From positions 17,559 through 81,558 of the forward strand of contig JBDHJR010000010.1 of the NCBI GenBank assembly GCA_039586815.1: a stretch of 64,000 nucleotides of DNA. The letters run 5' to 3'. Positions 35,971 to 43,644 of the stretch are shown here, piece by piece (position 1 is the first letter of the stretch; every line of letters starts with the position of its first letter). The notes beneath the pieces were generated by a model that had not been told where the DNA came from, did no database searches, and saw only the letters and a program-made list of their open reading frames with translations. Source of the stretch: WVYX01 sp039586815 (GTDB lineage: Bacteria; Gemmatimonadota; Gemmatimonadetes; Gemmatimonadales; GWC2-71-9). Both the position numbers and the translations under genes were made by a program.

Positions 35971-38622
35971 ATGAGTTCCGCGACTCGCGTTATAGTCGTC
36001 CCCCACACGCACTGGGATCGTGAGTGGTACGAGCCTGAGGCGCGGTTTCGCCAGCGGCTCGTCGAGCTGTTGGACGACGTGATCAGCCGGCTGGAGCAGG
36101 ACGGCTCTGGGCGGTTTCTCCTCGACGGCCAGACAGTGTTGCTGGAGGACTACCTCCAGGTGCGGCCGGAGCACTCGGCGCGCGTGCAGGCGCTGGTGCG
36201 CGGCGGCCAACTGGTGGTGGGGCCGTGGTACGTGCTGGCGGACGAGCAGCTCACGTCGGACGAGACGCTGGTGCGCAACCTCCTGACAGGGCGAGCGGAT
36301 GGGCGGCGCCACGGCGGGTGGATGCCGGTGGGCTACAGCCCCGACGCGTTCGGACATCCCGCAGCGCTACCGACAATCCTGGCGGGGTTCGGCATCGAGC
36401 ACGCCATGGTGTTGCGGGGCTACGGTGGCGAGGCGGGACAGGAGCGGGACCTGTTCAACTGGGTTGGTCCGGACGGCAGCGCGGTGCTGACATACCACTT
36501 CCCGCCCGCCGGGTTCGAGGTCGCCGCCAACCTCCCGGAGGATCGTGATACTCTGGCGCAACGTTGGGCCGAGATACGCGAGATGCTGGAGGCGCGTGCC
36601 ACGCTGCCGCTGCTGCTCGCGATGAACGGTGCCGACCACCACTCGCTGCAGCCCGGTATCGAGAAGATCACGGCGTGGTTGAATGACCACGCACCGGGCT
36701 ACGACTTCGCGCTCGGGTCGCCGGCAGACTACTTCGCGGCGCTGCCCCAACGGACGGAGGCACCGGAGGTGCGCGGCGAGCTGCGCTTCTCGCCGCGGTA
36801 CTCGTGGGTGCTCCAGGGCGCGCTGTCCGCGCGCGCCCACCTCAAGCAGGCGATTGCCGAGTGCGACCGGCTGCTGCTGCGTTGGGCGGAGCCGCAGGCT
36901 GCCCTGGCGTTGGTGGAAGGGGGGACGGATCGTGCGCCGCTGTTGGCCGGCGCGTGGCGCGAGCACCTGCAGAGCACCTTCCACGACACCTTCTGCGGAA
37001 CCACGAGCGATGCGGTTGCACGGGATGCGGCGGCGCGTGAGGAGCGCGTGGCGACTCAGGCTCGCGGGATCCTGCTGGATGCGCTGCACGACCGCCTGGG
37101 CCTGGACCGCCGCGAAGCGCGACGCCATCCGCAATCGTGGGCGCCCGCGCTCGCCGTGGTCAATCCGTCGGCGCATTCCCGGAGGGGAGTGGTCGAGGCT
37201 ACGCTCACGGTGTCGCGCCGGCGTTTGGTCGTGGGTCGGCCGGATGAGGCCGCTGCGGGACGAGTCGCCGCGTGGCCGGCGCCGCCCGTGCTGGTGGGAT
37301 CGGACGGTACCGTGGTGCCGCTCCAGGTGCTGGAGTGGTACAGAGCGTACCAGCGGCTCGACAGCGCAGCCGACTACCCCGCGCAGGACGAGGTGGCCGC
37401 GTTCCGCGTGGCGTTGCGCAGCAACGCTCTACCGGCCCTTGGCCTGAGGACCTTTGCCGTGCGGCACGGCGGAACCCCGACTGCCACAGACGATCGCGTG
37501 TGGGTGAGCGGGCGGCGGGTGACCGGTGCCACGGTGGAGGTGGACGAGAGTCCGCGAGGTGGGTTCGCGGTCAGTATGCGGGAGCCGGAACGCGAGTTGA
37601 GCGACATCGCTTCGCTGGTGAGCGAGCGAGACGACGGCGACACCTACTCGTTCGAGCCCGTGGGTGGTGACACGCCTGTGACAGCCCGGTGGGGGCCGAC
37701 ACGCGCGGTGTGGGAGGGCCCGTTGGTGGCGGCCACCGCCAGGGAGTTCACGCTGGGGGACCGTGCGCGGGGCGCGGTGTTCGCGCGGCTCGATGCAGGT
37801 TCCCACCTGGTGCGCTTCGTGGTGCAGGGGGTGAACCTGCGGGGCGGCCACCGCCTGCGGGTCGTCTTCCCGCTGCCGCGCGGTGCAGCGGACTCCGCAC
37901 TGGTCGACACGCAGTACGGCCCTGTGTGGCGCGCGCAACAGGCGTTCGATCGGACCAGCTACCCGAGGGAATGGCCCGTGAGCACAGCCCCGATGCAACG
38001 GTACGTGAGCGTGCCCGGGGGATTCACCGTGTTCACCCGGGGGTTGTTCGAGTACGAGATCACCCCCCAGGGAGCAGTCGCCGTCACGCTGCTGCGCGCC
38101 GTCGATGAGCTGTCGCGGGGCAACCTGCGGGCCCGGCCGGGACACGCCGCCTGGCCAGCGGCCACGCCCGCAGCCCGGGAGTTGGGCGGATTTCGCGCGG
38201 AGTTCGCGCTGGCGGGCCACGCGGTGGACGTGGATGACGCCCCCGACGGGTGGGCTGCGATGGAGCGTCTGGCCGAGGAGTTTCACGCCCCGCTTGCCGG
38301 GCTGATGCTGCCCTACGGAACCACACTGCCCGATGTGGTCGAGGGCCCGGAGCTCTCGGGGGCCGGCCTGGGGTTCAAGGCGGCGAAGCCGAGCGAGGAC
38401 GGCTCTGCGCTGGTGCTGCGCTGTGTCAATCTCACGGAGCGCGCGGCGACGGGATCGTGGAGCCTTCCTTTCGACATCGAGCGCGCGTGGTGGGCCCGGC
38501 TCGACGAGACCCGTCTGCGCGAGGTCACGCCCACCGCGGGGGAGCGGCGTATCGACTTCACGGCGGGGCCGAGGGAGGTCGTGACCCTGGTCGTCGAGCG
38601 GCTCGCGCTGACGGAACTCTAA
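35971..38622 (+). CDS. Glycoside hydrolase family 38 alpha-mannosidase
   Basis: An 883-residue retaining alpha-mannosidase, close in size to bacterial GH38 enzymes such as mannosylglycerate hydrolase. The zinc-site motif HTHWD (H12, H14, D16) starts the barrel, and the nucleophile is D125 in SPDAFGHPA. The helical middle domain (YSWVLQGALSARAHLKQ) and the large beta-sandwich C-terminal half follow the family plan. No signal peptide is evident, so it probably acts on imported or cytosolic mannosides. The ATG at 35971 lies 32 bp after the FHA-protease gene; the open frame upstream overlaps that gene and is rejected. Confidence 0.93.
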   Translation: MSSATRVIVVPHTHWDREWYEPEARFRQRLVELLDDVISRLEQDGSGRFLLDGQTVLLEDYLQVRPEHSARVQALVRGGQLVVGPWYVLADEQLTSDETLVRNLLTGRADGRRHGGWMPVGYSPDAFGHPAALPTILAGFGIEHAMVLRGYGGEAGQERDLFNWVGPDGSAVLTYHFPPAGFEVAANLPEDRDTLAQRWAEIREMLEARATLPLLLAMNGADHHSLQPGIEKITAWLNDHAPGYDFALGSPADYFAALPQRTEAPEVRGELRFSPRYSWVLQGALSARAHLKQAIAECDRLLLRWAEPQAALALVEGGTDRAPLLAGAWREHLQSTFHDTFCGTTSDAVARDAAAREERVATQARGILLDALHDRLGLDRREARRHPQSWAPALAVVNPSAHSRRGVVEATLTVSRRRLVVGRPDEAAAGRVAAWPAPPVLVGSDGTVVPLQVLEWYRAYQRLDSAADYPAQDEVAAFRVALRSNALPALGLRTFAVRHGGTPTATDDRVWVSGRRVTGATVEVDESPRGGFAVSMREPERELSDIASLVSERDDGDTYSFEPVGGDTPVTARWGPTRAVWEGPLVAATAREFTLGDRARGAVFARLDAGSHLVRFVVQGVNLRGGHRLRVVFPLPRGAADSALVDTQYGPVWRAQQAFDRTSYPREWPVSTAPMQRYVSVPGGFTVFTRGLFEYEITPQGAVAVTLLRAVDELSRGNLRARPGHAAWPAATPAARELGGFRAEFALAGHAVDVDDAPDGWAAMERLAEEFHAPLAGLMLPYGTTLPDVVEGPELSGAGLGFKAAKPSEDGSALVLRCVNLTERAATGSWSLPFDIERAWWARLDETRLREVTPTAGERRIDFTAGPREVVTLVVERLALTEL

Positions 38623-38623
38623 G

Positions 38624-38644
38624 CCGATCTTAGCGGGAGATCGG
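38624..38644. other. Small hairpin after the alpha-mannosidase gene
   Basis: Perfect 7-bp arms (ccgatct and agatcgg) with a 7-base loop start just after the mannosidase stop and end about 20 bases before the next ribosome site. There is no T run, so it may be a processing or attenuation hairpin or chance. Confidence 0.25.
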
Positions 38645-38675
38645 TCGGCTGTCGTTCATCTTGTCGGAGGTGCCC

Positions 38676-39182
38676 ATGCGCGAGGAAACGAAGGCTGTTC
38701 TGACGGGCGGCATGTTCGCGGGCCTGCTGGGCTACCTCACCGTGGTGGTGCTGTTCGCGCTGCTCAACCTGGCGATGGGCCGCTCTCCGTTCTATACGCC
38801 CGCCATGTTCGGTGCGGTGCTGTTCTACGGCCTGGATGATCCCGCCGCGCTGGAGATCACCGCGGGGCCGGTGTTGGCTTACAACATGGTGCACGTACTC
38901 GCGTTCGTGGCACTGGGCGTGTTCGCATCCTGGCTGGTGACGAAGGCGGAGCGGTATCCCGTGGCGCGCTACGCGATCCTCTTCGTGCTGATCTTCGTGG
39001 CGGCGCACATCTACGCTGCGATGCTGTTGTTCGCGCAGCCGTTGCTGGCGGGATCGGCCTGGTGGCTGGTGGGAGTGGTCAGCCTCGCTGCGGCCTGCGT
39101 GATGGGGTGGTATCTGCTGCGGCAGCACCCGGCGCTGAGGCGAGGGTTGACCGACGTGCCGCTGGGTGAGGAGCAGGGCTAG
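38676..39182 (+). CDS. Small four-span membrane protein, function unknown
   Basis: A 168-residue hydrophobic protein with about four membrane spans (near residues 10-32, 65-90, 98-120 and 125-145) and a short charged tail. I do not recognise a family. The ATG at 38676 has GGAGG five bases upstream; the TTG at 38661 that extends the frame has no such site. It follows the mannosidase gene and may be co-transcribed with it. Its TAG stop overlaps the stop of the convergent permease gene within one CTAG. Confidence 0.75.
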   Translation: MREETKAVLTGGMFAGLLGYLTVVVLFALLNLAMGRSPFYTPAMFGAVLFYGLDDPAALEITAGPVLAYNMVHVLAFVALGVFASWLVTKAERYPVARYAILFVLIFVAAHIYAAMLLFAQPLLAGSAWWLVGVVSLAAACVMGWYLLRQHPALRRGLTDVPLGEEQG

Positions 39183-40030
39183 CCGGCTACGGCGCCGCTC
39201 CTCTCGCGGGTGCGTGGATCGAGCATGTCCCGCGCCCAGTCCCCGATCAGGCTGGTGGCGATCACGGTCACGGCTACCGCCAGGCCCGGAAACGTGGCTA
39301 TCCAGGGCGCGTTGACCAGCGCCTCTCTTCCGCTCGCGATCATGTTGCCCCAGGAGGGGGCCGGAGCAGGGACTCCAAGGCCGAGGAAGGAGAGCCCTGC
39401 CTCCAGCATTATCGCATTGCCCACCCCGAGCGCAGCGGCCACCGTGACCGACGTAGTCGCATTGGGCAGGATGTGGCGCCACACCAACCGCCCGCGCCCC
39501 ACTCCCGCAGCACGGGCCGCTTCGACGAATGGCCTTCTCAGAACGCCCTTTACTTCCGCCCGGGCCAGCCGGGCCAGCGGCATCCATCCCGTGAACCCGA
39601 GTACCAGTACGACCAACGTGAGACTCGGCTCCCACAGCGTGACCAGGGCGAGCAGCAGCACTATGCGGGGCATGGCCAGCGCCGCATCGGTCACCGCCAT
39701 CAGGGCGCGCTCCGTGAATCCGCCCAGTGCGGCGGCCAGCACGCCGACCAGCATCCCAACAAGTAGCGAAACCGCGACCGACAACAGGCCCACGGCAAGC
39801 GAGATGCGTGCCCCGTACAACAACCGTGACAGCATGTCGCGCCCAAAGGCGTCGGTGCCCAGCCAGTGCCGCACACCGTCAGGGCCCTCGGCGAGCGGTG
39901 CCAGGAAGCGCGTCGCCAGGACGTCGTGCTGTGCCAGTGGGTCGGCTGGCGCGAGCAGCGGGGCGAGGAGGGCCAGGGTCCCGCAGCCCACGAGAATCAG
40001 CAGCCCGGCGACCGCGCGGCCGTCCCTCAC
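39179..40030 (-). CDS. Oligopeptide-type ABC importer permease (DppC/OppC-like)
   Basis: A 283-residue inner-membrane permease of the peptide/nickel class. An N-terminal span is followed by the HWLGTDAFGRDMLSRLLYGAR stretch (about residues 52-72) characteristic of DppC-type proteins, then five more spans and the EAA loop (EAARAAGVGRGRLVWRHILP). The GTG at 40030 overlaps the partner permease stop (GTGA). No ATPase gene for this importer exists in the window; the binding lipoprotein encoded divergently is the obvious partner. Confidence 0.91.
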   Translation of the reverse strand: MRDGRAVAGLLILVGCGTLALLAPLLAPADPLAQHDVLATRFLAPLAEGPDGVRHWLGTDAFGRDMLSRLLYGARISLAVGLLSVAVSLLVGMLVGVLAAALGGFTERALMAVTDAALAMPRIVLLLALVTLWEPSLTLVVLVLGFTGWMPLARLARAEVKGVLRRPFVEAARAAGVGRGRLVWRHILPNATTSVTVAAALGVGNAIMLEAGLSFLGLGVPAPAPSWGNMIASGREALVNAPWIATFPGLAVAVTVIATSLIGDWARDMLDPRTRERSGAVAG

Positions 40031-41022
40031 CGAGTCGAGCCTCGCAGCCGTGGGTCGGCCGCGGTGTAGAGCAGGTCGGCCAGCAGATTGCCCAGCACAA
40101 CCAACAGGGCGAAGATCGCGGTGGTGGCCATGACCACCGGGTAGTCGCGCGCTCCCACTGCGTCCACCATCACCCGACCCATGCCGGGCCATGCGAAGAT
40201 CACCTCGACGAACACGGTGCCCGAGAATAGAGCCGGCAGGGAGAGGCCGAGCAGCGTCACCACCGGGAGCAGCGCATTGCGCAGCACGTGCCGCAACTCA
40301 ACGGTGCCGGCATGCAATCCCTTGGCGCGCGCTGTACGTACGAATTCCTGGCCCCGAACGTCGAGCACCGAGCCGCGGACGAACCTGGCAGTCCCCGCCG
40401 CACCGATGGCGCCCAGAGTCGCGAGGGGCAGAGCGAGGTGTCGTGCGCGATCCGCAACTCTGTGCCAGGGGCTCAGGAAGTCGGCATCGAGCCCCGCCAC
40501 ACCCATGGCCGGGAATTGCAGCCACACGGGCCAGTCGAAGCGAGCCGCGCCGTAGGCGAACACCAGCACCAGCATTATGGCGAGCCAGTAGGCGGGCATC
40601 CCATAGATCAGCAGGGTGCCCACGGTGAGGCCGGTATCGAGCAGAGAGCGGCGCTTCATGGCCTGCACGATGCCGATCAGCAGGCCGAAGACATAGGTCA
40701 CCAGGAGCGAGCTCACTGACAGCAGCAGGGTGTGCGGCAGGGCGTCGGCGATGACGCGGGTGACGGGTCGCTGCTGCGCCAGGCTGGCGCCCCACTGGCC
40801 GCGGGCGAAATCGGCGAGCCAGTCCAGGTAGCGTACTGGCAGGGGACGATCTAGTCCCAGGGCGCGCCGCGCAGCTTCCAGCTCAGCCTGGCCGGCACCC
40901 GGGCCCACCCAGAGCCTTGCGGGATCGCCGGGTGCGATACTAATCAGAATGAACGTGAGCGAGACGACGACGAATACTATGCCGAGCCCGAGGGCGAGAC
41001 GCCGCGCGATCCGTGCAAGCAT
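40027..41022 (-). CDS. Oligopeptide-type ABC importer permease (DppB/OppB-like)
   Basis: A 331-residue permease with six spans, the N-terminal span and periplasmic APGDPARLWVG loop typical of DppB, and the EAA-like loop RTARAKGLHAGTVELRHVLRN near residue 230. It pairs with the DppC-like protein through a GTGA overlap. Its ATG (41020-41022 read on the minus strand) overlaps the ATG of the divergent binding-protein gene within GCATGC, so neither gene has its own upstream spacer. No ribosome site is obvious, and the exact start could differ by a few codons. Confidence 0.91.
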   Translation of the reverse strand: MLARIARRLALGLGIVFVVVSLTFILISIAPGDPARLWVGPGAGQAELEAARRALGLDRPLPVRYLDWLADFARGQWGASLAQQRPVTRVIADALPHTLLLSVSSLLVTYVFGLLIGIVQAMKRRSLLDTGLTVGTLLIYGMPAYWLAIMLVLVFAYGAARFDWPVWLQFPAMGVAGLDADFLSPWHRVADRARHLALPLATLGAIGAAGTARFVRGSVLDVRGQEFVRTARAKGLHAGTVELRHVLRNALLPVVTLLGLSLPALFSGTVFVEVIFAWPGMGRVMVDAVGARDYPVVMATTAIFALLVVLGNLLADLLYTAADPRLRGSTR

Positions 41023-42610
41023 GCGCTACACTCGCCCGCTGTCCGCCTGGGCGTCAAGCCTGCTGCTGCTCGGGGTGGCTTCCTGCGCGGTAGATCGGGG
41101 GGAGCAGCGGGAGGGCGCGGTGTTCTACGCGTCGGGGGCCGACCTGCAGTCAATCAACCCGCTGGTGACCGTTCACCCCCTGGCCAAGGCCGTGCAGAAG
41201 CACGTGCTGTTCCTGACGCTGGCGGCATATGACACGGCGCTGCGCCCCGTGCCGCGGCTGGCACAGTGGAGCTGGAGCGACGACCGAGCCACCCTCACCT
41301 TCGAGCTGCGGCGTGACGTGCAGTGGCACGACGGAACGCCGACCACTGCCGCGGACGTCGCGTGGACCCTGGAGATGGCCCGCCGGCCGGAAGTCGCCTA
41401 CCCACGAGCGCGCGACCTGGCGTCGGTCACCGAAGTGACGGCGCCCGACTCCTTCACGGTGCGCGTGCAGTTCGATCGTCCGCAGCCTACCTTTCCCGAC
41501 GTGCTCACAGACCTGGCGATTCTACCAGCAGCACACTTCGCCCGGCCCGAACCCAGTGGGATTCGCCGGGCGTCGTTCAATGCGGCACCAGTGGGCAACG
41601 GTCCCTTCGAGTTCGTGGAGCACCGGCCCAACCAGCGTTGGGTGTTCCGCCGCAGCGAGAGCTTTCCGGCGGCGCTGGGGCGTCCCGCCCTGCAGCGTTT
41701 CGTGGTGGCGGTGGTGGATGAGCCTGCCACCAAGCTGGCGGCGCTCACCTCGGGCGAGCTGGATTTCGCGGGGATCGCGCCGGCGCACGCCCGTTTCGTG
41801 GAGCAGGATGCTCGCCTCGCCGCGGTCGACTACCCGATCATGTTCGTGTACGCGCTCATATGGAACCTCCGTCGGGAGCCCTTCGCAGACGCGCGGGTGC
41901 GTCGCGCGCTCACGTTGGCGCTCGACCGGGAGCTAATCGTCGCCGCGTATCTGTACGGCTACGGGACGCTGGCGCACGGCCCCGTTCCGCGGGAGCACCC
42001 GTGGCACGCGCCGGTGGATGCGGTTCCCCACGATCCAGTGGCGGCGGGCGCGCTGTTGGACGCGGCCGGCTGGCTGCAGGGTCCTGACGGGGTGCGCGAG
42101 CGCGGCGGTAGGCACCTCGCCTTCGACCTGCTCACGGTGGGCAGTGGAGAGAACGCGCTGGAGCAGATGATCCAGGCCCAATTGGCCGCGGTTGGAGTGG
42201 AGGTGAGGATCCGCCAGCTCGAGCTGGCGACCTTCCTGGCAACGGCACAGGGGGCGGAGCGCGACTTCGACGCCTTGGTCACGGGAATCCCCGGTGATCT
42301 CTCATTGAGCTACGTGGCGGCTTTGTTCGACGGCACAGCAGGCGGGCCGCTGGCGTATGCCGGATACAGCAGCGCGGCGTTCGACGGCGCGATGGAGGCC
42401 GTGCGCGCCGCACCGTCCGAGGCCACGCTGGGGGAAGCGTGGCGCGAGGCGCAGCGTGTGCTCGCTGCCGAGCAGCCCACCACCTGGCTGTACCACGCGC
42501 GAGGTCTTCAGGGCGCGAACCGCCGCATCGAAGCGGAGCCTCCCGACCTGCGGGGTGAGCTGGCCGGCATCGCCGACTGGCGCTTGGCGCAGGGAGGGGA
42601 GCGGCCGTGA
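41021..42610 (+). CDS. Oligopeptide-type ABC substrate-binding lipoprotein (SBP family 5)
   Basis: A 529-residue extracytoplasmic binding protein (DppA/OppA class) with a short lipoprotein signal whose box is VASC, about residues 19-22. Family landmarks are GADLQSINPL near the mature N terminus, WHDGTPTTAADVAWTL and a C-terminal GENALEQMIQAQL. It should feed the two divergent permeases, and its operon context suggests an oligosaccharide or glycopeptide rather than simple peptides (inferred). The frame is open 24 codons further upstream, but ATG 41021 gives the cleanest signal peptide. It joins the GHMP kinase gene through a GTGA overlap. Confidence 0.91.
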   Translation: MRYTRPLSAWASSLLLLGVASCAVDRGEQREGAVFYASGADLQSINPLVTVHPLAKAVQKHVLFLTLAAYDTALRPVPRLAQWSWSDDRATLTFELRRDVQWHDGTPTTAADVAWTLEMARRPEVAYPRARDLASVTEVTAPDSFTVRVQFDRPQPTFPDVLTDLAILPAAHFARPEPSGIRRASFNAAPVGNGPFEFVEHRPNQRWVFRRSESFPAALGRPALQRFVVAVVDEPATKLAALTSGELDFAGIAPAHARFVEQDARLAAVDYPIMFVYALIWNLRREPFADARVRRALTLALDRELIVAAYLYGYGTLAHGPVPREHPWHAPVDAVPHDPVAAGALLDAAGWLQGPDGVRERGGRHLAFDLLTVGSGENALEQMIQAQLAAVGVEVRIRQLELATFLATAQGAERDFDALVTGIPGDLSLSYVAALFDGTAGGPLAYAGYSSAAFDGAMEAVRAAPSEATLGEAWREAQRVLAAEQPTTWLYHARGLQGANRRIEAEPPDLRGELAGIADWRLAQGGERP

Positions 42611-43644
42611 GTGTGCACAGCCGCGCACCGCTGCGCGTCGATTTCGCGGGAGGCTGGACCGACGTTCCGGAGTACGCCGAGCGCGAGGGTGGGGCGGTGG
42701 TCAACGCCGCGATCGGCTTGCACGTCCAGGTCGACTTCCTGCTGGCGGGGAAGGGCGACCACACCCAGCGCATCGTGCTGCATGCGGAGGACCTGAAGGA
42801 GCACGTAACGATACAGTCCTCCAGCCACATCGCGTACGACGGCAAGCTCGATCTCCACAAGGCGGCACTCAACATGCTCCCCGTCACGGGCGGCATCGAG
42901 GTGTTGTCCCGCTCCGATGCCCCGAGCGGGTCGGGCCTGGGTGGATCCGGAGCGCTCGACGTCGCTCTGCTCGCGGGGCTGGCCCGCATGCGCCACGATC
43001 CGTACGACCCAGAGGAGCTGGCGGAGATGGGATTCCAGCTCGAGGCGCAGGAGCTGGGGCTGTTGGGTGGACGCCAGGATCAGTACGCCGCGGCGCTGGG
43101 TGGCTTTCACGAGCTGGGCTTCGCATCGGACGGTGTGCGGTCGAGACGACTGTCGGTGAGCGAGGAGGCCGCCCGCGACCTGGAGGCGCACCTGGTGCTG
43201 GCATATACGGGCCACTCTCACTTCTCGTCCGCCACGCACGCGAGGGTGTGGCAGGCATATGGGGAAGGTGACGCGGAGGTGACCGACGCGCTGCACCGCA
43301 TTCACGAGCTCGCGGGGCCGGCGGCTCAGGCGATTGAGCAGGGGGACTGGCGCACTCTCGCCGACCTCATCGCCGAGAACTGGAAGCAGCAACGGCTGCT
43401 CGACGCCACCATCGCCACTCCCAGGAGCGAGGCGATCGAGCGGGCGGCAATTGAGGCCGGCGCGTGGGGTGGCAAAGCCACGGGAGCGGGAGCCGGGGGG
43501 TGCATGATGCTGCTCGCCCCAGCGTCCAAACGCGCGGCGGTAGCGGCCGCTGCAGAGGGCGCGGGCGCCCTCGTGCTGCCCGCCGGGTTCGTGTTCGACG
43601 GTGTCGCGGTGTGGGAGCGGGAGGATGCTGCCCCGCTCGCCTGA
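42607..43644 (+). CDS. GHMP family sugar kinase (heptose-7-phosphate kinase-like)
   Basis: A 345-residue ATP-dependent small-molecule kinase. The opening RAPLRVDFAGGWTDVPEYAE matches the HddA/fucokinase-like branch that phosphorylates the anomeric hydroxyl of sugars or heptose phosphates. The ATP loop is PSGSGLGGSGAL (residues 106-117), and GAGAGGCMMLL near the C terminus is the third GHMP motif. No other heptose genes are near, so the substrate is better guessed from the neighbouring lyase: a monosaccharide released from a polysaccharide. GTG start; overlaps both neighbours. Confidence 0.9.
   Translation: MSVHSRAPLRVDFAGGWTDVPEYAEREGGAVVNAAIGLHVQVDFLLAGKGDHTQRIVLHAEDLKEHVTIQSSSHIAYDGKLDLHKAALNMLPVTGGIEVLSRSDAPSGSGLGGSGALDVALLAGLARMRHDPYDPEELAEMGFQLEAQELGLLGGRQDQYAAALGGFHELGFASDGVRSRRLSVSEEAARDLEAHLVLAYTGHSHFSSATHARVWQAYGEGDAEVTDALHRIHELAGPAAQAIEQGDWRTLADLIAENWKQQRLLDATIATPRSEAIERAAIEAGAWGGKATGAGAGGCMMLLAPASKRAAVAAAAEGAGALVLPAGFVFDGVAVWEREDAAPLA

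Noticed and set aside
42607..43644. A lipopolysaccharide heptose synthesis locus around the GHMP kinase
   Set aside because: No isomerase, phosphatase or nucleotidyltransferase of heptose synthesis is present; the neighbours are degradative or transport genes.
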